The notes under the pieces are model-generated. The model did no database searches. It saw nothing but the letters and a program-made list of their open reading frames with translations, and was not told the DNA's origin. From Streptomyces europaeiscabiei (GTDB taxonomy: Bacteria > Actinomycetota > Actinomycetes > Streptomycetales > Streptomycetaceae), in the NCBI RefSeq assembly GCF_036346855.1, contig NZ_CP107841.1:1054001-1118000 (forward strand): DNA of 64,000 nt. Reading direction: 5' to 3'. The translations under genes and the position numbers were made by a program. Below, one piece after another: positions 60,194 through 64,000 of this stretch (its first letter is position 1; the number at the start of each line of letters is the position of its first letter).

Positions 60194-60804
60194 CGCCCGG
60201 CGGTTTCGAAGTGGTTGTACAGGTCGAGGGTGCTGCGACCTTCCCGTAGCCGTTTCAGCAGCTCGTTCTCGTGGGCCACGCGCGCGTCCGCGCGGTCGAG
60301 GATCCGCTCGGTGTCGGCCGCGGGAAGCGCCACGACGCCGTCGACGTCGCCGACGACGAGGTCGCCGACGTGGACCGTGATGCCACCGACCCTGACGGGT
60401 CGTCCGAACACGCCGGGGAAGTCCTTACGGGTGCCGACGATGGAGTTGTTGCGGGAGAAGACCGGAAAGCCCAGGCCCTTGATCTCGTCGGCGTCGCGGA
60501 CGCCGCCGTCGATGAGCAGGCCGACGATTCCCCGGTGCTGGGCGGCCACGGTGAGGATCTCGCCCCAGTGGCCGAAAGGGGCGGCGCCGAGGTCGGCGAC
60601 CAGGACGGATCCGGGCGGGGCCTGGAGCACGGCGTGGTGCAGGGCGAGGTTGTCGCCGCCGGCGCCCTGCACGGTGAACGCCGGGCCGCACAGCCGGGCA
60701 CCGGCCCACAGTGACCGGACCTCCGGGGCCAGCGCCACGGAGAGGCCGGACGCCTCGGACAGGGTCGCGCTGGAGTGGCCGCCAGCGGGGTCGTTCGTGC
60801 TCAC
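60190..60804 (-). CDS. RraA-family protein (HMG/oxaloacetate aldolase-like), paralogue 3
   Basis: 204 aa from GTG 60804, overlapping the preceding RraA gene by 4 bp. It has LLIDGGVRDADEIKGLGFPVFSRNNSI with the Arg-Asp pair that in RraA-type aldolases binds metal and substrate. The domain covers nearly the whole protein. The family includes 4-hydroxy-4-methyl-2-oxoglutarate aldolase/oxaloacetate decarboxylase and the RNase E inhibitor RraA. Context and conserved residues favour an enzyme. Confidence 0.8.
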   Translation of the reverse strand: MSTNDPAGGHSSATLSEASGLSVALAPEVRSLWAGARLCGPAFTVQGAGGDNLALHHAVLQAPPGSVLVADLGAAPFGHWGEILTVAAQHRGIVGLLIDGGVRDADEIKGLGFPVFSRNNSIVGTRKDFPGVFGRPVRVGGITVHVGDLVVGDVDGVVALPAADTERILDRADARVAHENELLKRLREGRSTLDLYNHFETAGR

Positions 60805-61466
60805 GAGGGGTCCTTCCGGGTCTGGAGCGCGTGGTAGCCGTGCTGGGCGCGGGCCTCGGCGAGCGTGACGCCGTCGCGGACGGCGTCGACGATGGCGTCT
60901 TCGACGCGGTCGATGCGGCGGGCGAGGCCTGCGACCTCGTCCCAGCGGGCGGCCGGGACGACCACGGCTCCGTCGTCGTCGGCCACGAGGATGTCGCCGG
61001 GACGGATGAGGACGCCGTCGATGGTGACGGTCGTCTGCACCGCGGCCACGCGGACGCGGTCCTTGCCGGTGCGCATGAAGCGGGAGACCGACCAGATCGG
61101 GTAGCCGGTGTCGGTCGCGACGGCGACGTCGCGGCAGGTGCCGTGGATGACGGTGCCCGCGATGCCCCGTTCGTGGGCGGTCCGGCTCATGATGCCGCCC
61201 CACACCGTGCAGTCGGTGCGGCCGGCGTTGTCGATGAGGATCACCGCGCCGGCGGGGACGTCGTCGAGGAAGTCGCCCACCGTGCCGCCGGCCTCGTCGA
61301 CCGGTTCGTAGGTGACGGTGAAGACCGGTCCCACGGTCCGCTGCCCCTGGCGCAGGGCACCGACGCCGTGGAGGGATCCGGGGAGCCCGAGCGAGTCGAG
61401 GGCGTCGGAGACCGACGCGGTGGACAGGTCGGTGGCGAGGTGGGAAAGGGCGGTGGGGTCACTCAT
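60801..61466 (-). CDS. RraA-family protein, paralogue 2
   Basis: 221 aa, 4-bp overlaps on both sides. DNAGRTDCTVWGGIMSRTAHERGIAGTVIHGTCRDV carries the metal/substrate Arg-Asp pair in the family signature, and DILVADDDGAVVVPA the C-terminal motif. It differs clearly from its two neighbours (roughly 40% by eye) and is therefore likely a separate enzyme or subunit. RraA proteins are trimers or hexamers, so a mixed complex is possible. Confidence 0.85.
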   Translation of the reverse strand: MSDPTALSHLATDLSTASVSDALDSLGLPGSLHGVGALRQGQRTVGPVFTVTYEPVDEAGGTVGDFLDDVPAGAVILIDNAGRTDCTVWGGIMSRTAHERGIAGTVIHGTCRDVAVATDTGYPIWSVSRFMRTGKDRVRVAAVQTTVTIDGVLIRPGDILVADDDGAVVVPAARWDEVAGLARRIDRVEDAIVDAVRDGVTLAEARAQHGYHALQTRKDPS

Positions 61467-62128
61467 CGGGTCGACTCCTGCTGTCCGGCGAGGCGGGCGT
61501 CGTGCATGGCCCGGGAGAGGGGCGCGCCCGCGCGCACCTCGTCCGCGATGGCTCGTTCCCGGGCGACGATCGCGGTGGCGATCTCCGCCACTTCCTCGGC
61601 CCGCTCCCGGGGGACCACGACTAGGCCCGTCTCGTCGGCGAGGACGACATCACCCTGCTCGACCACGAGCCCGGCCACACCGACCGGCTCGCCCGTGGAG
61701 CGCTGCTGCAGCCTGCCCCGCGCCGTGGCCGGGACCGCCCCCCGCGAGAACACCGGGAAACCCAGCTCACGGGCCTCCGCCACATCGCGGCACACACCGT
61801 CGGCGACGACGCCACGCACACCGCGGAGGGAAGCGCCCAGGCTCAGGATGCCGCCCCAGCAGGACACGTCGGTGCGGCCCTGGTTGTCGACGACGATCAC
61901 GCTGTACTCGTCCGCGCTCTCGACGGCGGTGGTGGCGATGTGGGCGCCGGCCGGCCCTTCGGTACGCGGTTCGAGGCCCACGGTGACGGCGAACCCGACG
62001 ACGGCCGCCGGGCCCCACACCGGACGGATGCCACCGACACCGGGGGGAAGCCCCAGCTGGTCGAGCGTGTCACTGACAGCGGCCGAGTCGAGTGCCGCGA
62101 AACGGTCCAGGAGAGATGAGCTACTCAT
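61463..62128 (-). CDS. RraA-family protein, paralogue 1 (first gene of operon)
   Basis: 221 aa from ATG 62128. It shows the signature DNQGRTDVSCWGGILSLGASLRGVRGVVADGVCRDV and a C-terminal DVVLADETGLVVVP. It overlaps paralogue 2 by 4 bp. Divergent LysR gene starts 73 bp away, so the shared gap carries both promoters and the operon is probably LysR-activated. Confidence 0.85.
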   Translation of the reverse strand: MSSSSLLDRFAALDSAAVSDTLDQLGLPPGVGGIRPVWGPAAVVGFAVTVGLEPRTEGPAGAHIATTAVESADEYSVIVVDNQGRTDVSCWGGILSLGASLRGVRGVVADGVCRDVAEARELGFPVFSRGAVPATARGRLQQRSTGEPVGVAGLVVEQGDVVLADETGLVVVPRERAEEVAEIATAIVARERAIADEVRAGAPLSRAMHDARLAGQQESTR

Positions 62129-62201
62129 GTTTCCACTGCAACACCCTCACGTTATATTGGGAAGGTCTGATTTCGTCTCTCAGTAAGAGGCACTGCGAAT
62201 C
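62129..62201. promoter_or_regulatory. Divergent promoter region RraA operon / LysR gene
   Basis: 73 bp, AT-richer than the coding DNA (ACGTTATATTGGGAAGG). Position and length fit a LysR-controlled divergent promoter. No perfect T-N11-A dyad stands out. Confidence 0.45.
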
Positions 62202-63107
62202 ATGGTCGAGATCCGGCAGGCCCGCTATTTCGTCGCGGTCGCCGAAGAACTGCACTTCGGCCGCGCCGCGCAGCGGCTGCGGATGTCCCAGCCGCCGCTC
62301 TCCCAGGCGATCAAACAGCTGGAACAGCGGCTGGGCTGCGAACTGCTGCACCGCACCCAGCGGTCGGTCGCCCTCAACGCCGCCGGGGCGGTGTTCCTGG
62401 ACCACTGCCGCACGCTGATCCGACAGGCCGAGGAGGCGGAGATCGCCACCCGGCAGGCCGCCACCGGCCGCGGCGGGCGGCTGAGCCTGGGCGCGGTCGC
62501 CTCGGCGTTCTCCTGGCCGCTGCCGCTCGTCCTCGAGCGGTTCCACGAGGCGCTGCCGGACGTCGAGATCCGCACCCAGGAGATCGACACGCACGAAGCC
62601 GGGCCGGGCCTCCTCGACCGCTCGCTCGACTGGGCGATCGTCCGCCAGACCGCCCCGGTACGCGGCACCGCGACGACCTCGCTCTACGCCGACCGGTTCG
62701 TCGCCGCCCTGCCGTCCCGCCACCCGGCCGCCGACACCACCGGCCCGCTGGACCTGGCGGACCTCGCGGACGCCCCGTGGGTATGGCTGCACCGGCACAT
62801 CTCACCCGACTACCACGACGCCATGGCGACCATGTGCCGAGCCGCCGGCTTCAGCCCCGCGCCCGCCCACTGGGCACGGTCGGTGACCTCCCAGATCGCC
62901 ATGGTCGAGTGCGGTCTCGGTGTCACCGTCGTACCCGCCGCGGCCTCCGCGTCCCACCCCGCCGTGCGGTTCCGGCCGCTCCGCCACACGACGGCGACCA
63001 TCGAACTCACCGCCATGACCCGCTCCGCCCCCGGTGCCCTGGCCGAACGCCTCACCGCCATCGCGACACGGCTGACCACGGCGGAAGCACCACCACCGCA
63101 CGACTGA
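62202..63107 (+). CDS. LysR-family transcriptional regulator
   Basis: 301 aa, ATG 62202. The LysR HTH is complete (QARYFVAVAEELHFGRAAQRLRMSQPPLSQAIKQLEQRLGCELLHRTQRSVALNAAG), and the co-inducer domain (about 90-295) follows. Divergent from the RraA/aminotransferase/hydrolase operon, which it probably activates in response to a pathway intermediate. Confidence 0.9.
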   Translation: MVEIRQARYFVAVAEELHFGRAAQRLRMSQPPLSQAIKQLEQRLGCELLHRTQRSVALNAAGAVFLDHCRTLIRQAEEAEIATRQAATGRGGRLSLGAVASAFSWPLPLVLERFHEALPDVEIRTQEIDTHEAGPGLLDRSLDWAIVRQTAPVRGTATTSLYADRFVAALPSRHPAADTTGPLDLADLADAPWVWLHRHISPDYHDAMATMCRAAGFSPAPAHWARSVTSQIAMVECGLGVTVVPAAASASHPAVRFRPLRHTTATIELTAMTRSAPGALAERLTAIATRLTTAEAPPPHD

Positions 63108-63111
63108 TTCC

Positions 63112-63331
63112 GGTGTTGACGGAGGTGGACCACGGGACGCACGAGGGGCTGACCCCTCCCGAGATCCAGGCCTTCCTGCCCGGCCGGCTCATGTGACGCG
63201 ACGGCATCCCCGAGAGGGAGACCCTTCGGCAGCTCTCCGCTCACGCGGACCAATGGCGGGCACGCCGGCTCCGACCGGCGCGCACACGGGTCCCCGGCGA
63301 CCGCACCGGCACCGAGCCCGAACCGGCGTGA
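63112..63331 (+). pseudogene. Histidine-phosphatase-family remnant
   Basis: The frame gives VLTEVDHGTHEGLTPPEIQAFLPGRLM, a TGA at 63194, then in the same frame RDGIPERETLRQLSAHADQWRARR to 63331. The order resembles the phosphoglycerate-mutase/SixA-like family after its first catalytic motif. The N-terminal RHGET part and anything beyond are missing. It sits between the LysR gene and the convergent SDR gene. Confidence 0.35.
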
Positions 63332-63338
63332 CGTGCCG

Positions 63339-64000
63339 TCAGCGCTCGGAGACGCGGAAGTCGAAGGCCACGGCTCCCGGATCGACGACGGTGGTGCCGC
63401 CGTCGACGGTGAGTGTGGCGCCGTTGACGTACGAGGACTGCGGCCCCAGCAGCCACAGCACGGCGTCGGCGATCTCATGCGGCTCGGCGGGGCGGCGCTG
63501 GGGCACGAGAGCGGTGACCTCCGCGTAGGACTCCTCGATCCCGAGACCCAGCGGCCCGCCGAACTCCCGCATCTCCTCGTCGGCCATCTCGGTGCGGGTC
63601 CAGCCCGGGCACACGGTGTTCGCGCGCACCCCGCGCGGCCCGAACTCGGCCGCGAGGGTGGCGGTCAGCATGGCTGCACCGGCCTTCGAGGCGGCGTAGG
63701 CGGACATGCCCACAGGAGCACGCAGCCCGGCGATGGAGCCGACGGTCACGAAGGCCCCTCGTGACGCGAGAAGGTGGGGCAGTCCGGCGCGGGCGAGCAG
63801 GAACACGGAGGTGAGGTTGGTGCGCAGGGTCGTGTTCCAGTCCTCGTCGCTGAGGTCGAGCACTCCGCCGGGTCGCATGACGCCCGCGTTGGCGACGATG
63901 CCGTCGAGGCGGCCGTAGTCCCGCACCACGGCGGCCACCAGTTCCTCGACCTCGGTGCGGTCGGTGACGTCCGCGACGTAGGCGGTGGCACCACAGTCGT
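63339..64000 (-). CDS. Short-chain dehydrogenase/reductase, partial (5' end outside window)
   Basis: The gene ends at 63339 and is open to the window edge, ~220 residues visible. It has NAGV in the Rossmann core, the catalytic serine in VGSIAG and YAASK with Tyr and Lys, then VNGATLTVDGGTT at the C-terminus. The N-terminal glycine motif lies outside. An NAD(P)-dependent oxidoreductase of the classical SDR group; substrate unknown. It is convergent to the phosphatase remnant. Confidence 0.88.
   Translation of the reverse strand, partial: DCGATAYVADVTDRTEVEELVAAVVRDYGRLDGIVANAGVMRPGGVLDLSDEDWNTTLRTNLTSVFLLARAGLPHLLASRGAFVTVGSIAGLRAPVGMSAYAASKAGAAMLTATLAAEFGPRGVRANTVCPGWTRTEMADEEMREFGGPLGLGIEESYAEVTALVPQRRPAEPHEIADAVLWLLGPQSSYVNGATLTVDGGTTVVDPGAVAFDFRVSER

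Noticed and set aside
1..64000. CRISPR arrays, rRNA, tRNA, riboswitches, PKS/NRPS modules
   Set aside because: None recognised on reading; no regular spaced repeats, no cloverleaf with CCA-type end, no megasynthase domains.

Overview
The window is a piece of high-GC actinobacterial chromosome, very probably Streptomyces. The evidence is pervasive GC-rich third codon positions, many GTG starts, 4-bp GTGA/ATGA gene overlaps, two membrane Ser/Thr kinases, TerD, Spo0M, LytR-CpsA-Psr, PucR and CYP157-like proteins, and Tat-secreted glycoside hydrolases. No rRNA, tRNA or CRISPR array was recognised.

Layout. 1-1862: the end of a MoxR-type AAA ATPase gene and its VWA/metallopeptidase partner. 1953-13567: one long operon behind a Zur/Fur-like box. 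It encodes an ATP-grasp ligase, a DUF364 (heavy-metal chelation family) protein, a cysteine-synthase-like PLP enzyme, an enolase-superfamily epimerase, an MFS exporter, a methyltransferase and a complete Opp/Nik-type ABC importer. Nearly all junctions overlap by 4 bp. The logic (make, export, re-import, metal-type operator) parallels staphylopine-type metallophore loci with different biosynthetic enzymes, and it is my best candidate for an undescribed system. 13983-24862: pyruvate carboxylase, a Ser/Thr kinase, a Tat-secreted GH78 rhamnosidase with LacI-like operators, and a Ser/Thr kinase with a C-terminal peptidoglycan-binding domain. 24890-29610: an RpiR regulator and a glycine-betaine/choline-type ABC importer. 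Divergent from it (29797-31280) is a shrunken histidine-ammonia-lyase-like protein coupled to an amidohydrolase. 31362-34954: a CYP157-like P450 without a normal ExxR, a dedicated TrpF, and a PucR regulator.

35223-41250 contains a second system: a BlaI-family repressor whose presumed operator, TCTACA-N4-TGTAGA, occurs four times with perfect arms. The sites lie upstream of a Spo0M-like gene, an LCP cell-wall gene, blaI itself and terD. The M56 (BlaR-like) protease gene next to blaI looks frameshifted and broken. The gene after terD carries an in-frame amber codon. 41288-47474 is a run of small membrane/stress proteins (DUF7144, SHOCT, HdeD-like and others) ending in a DHA2-type MFS exporter.

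47475-50824 is an accessory patch with an integrase-tail remnant, an endolysin-like amidase and a small Cys-containing orphan. After it come a secreted BNR/RICIN hydrolase, a BASS-family transporter, and a TetR/quinone-oxidoreductase divergon with three identical palindromic operators. The right end (58170-62128) is a five-gene operon of three RraA-family aldolase-like paralogues, an aminotransferase and an alpha/beta hydrolase, divergent from a LysR regulator. The window ends inside an SDR gene.
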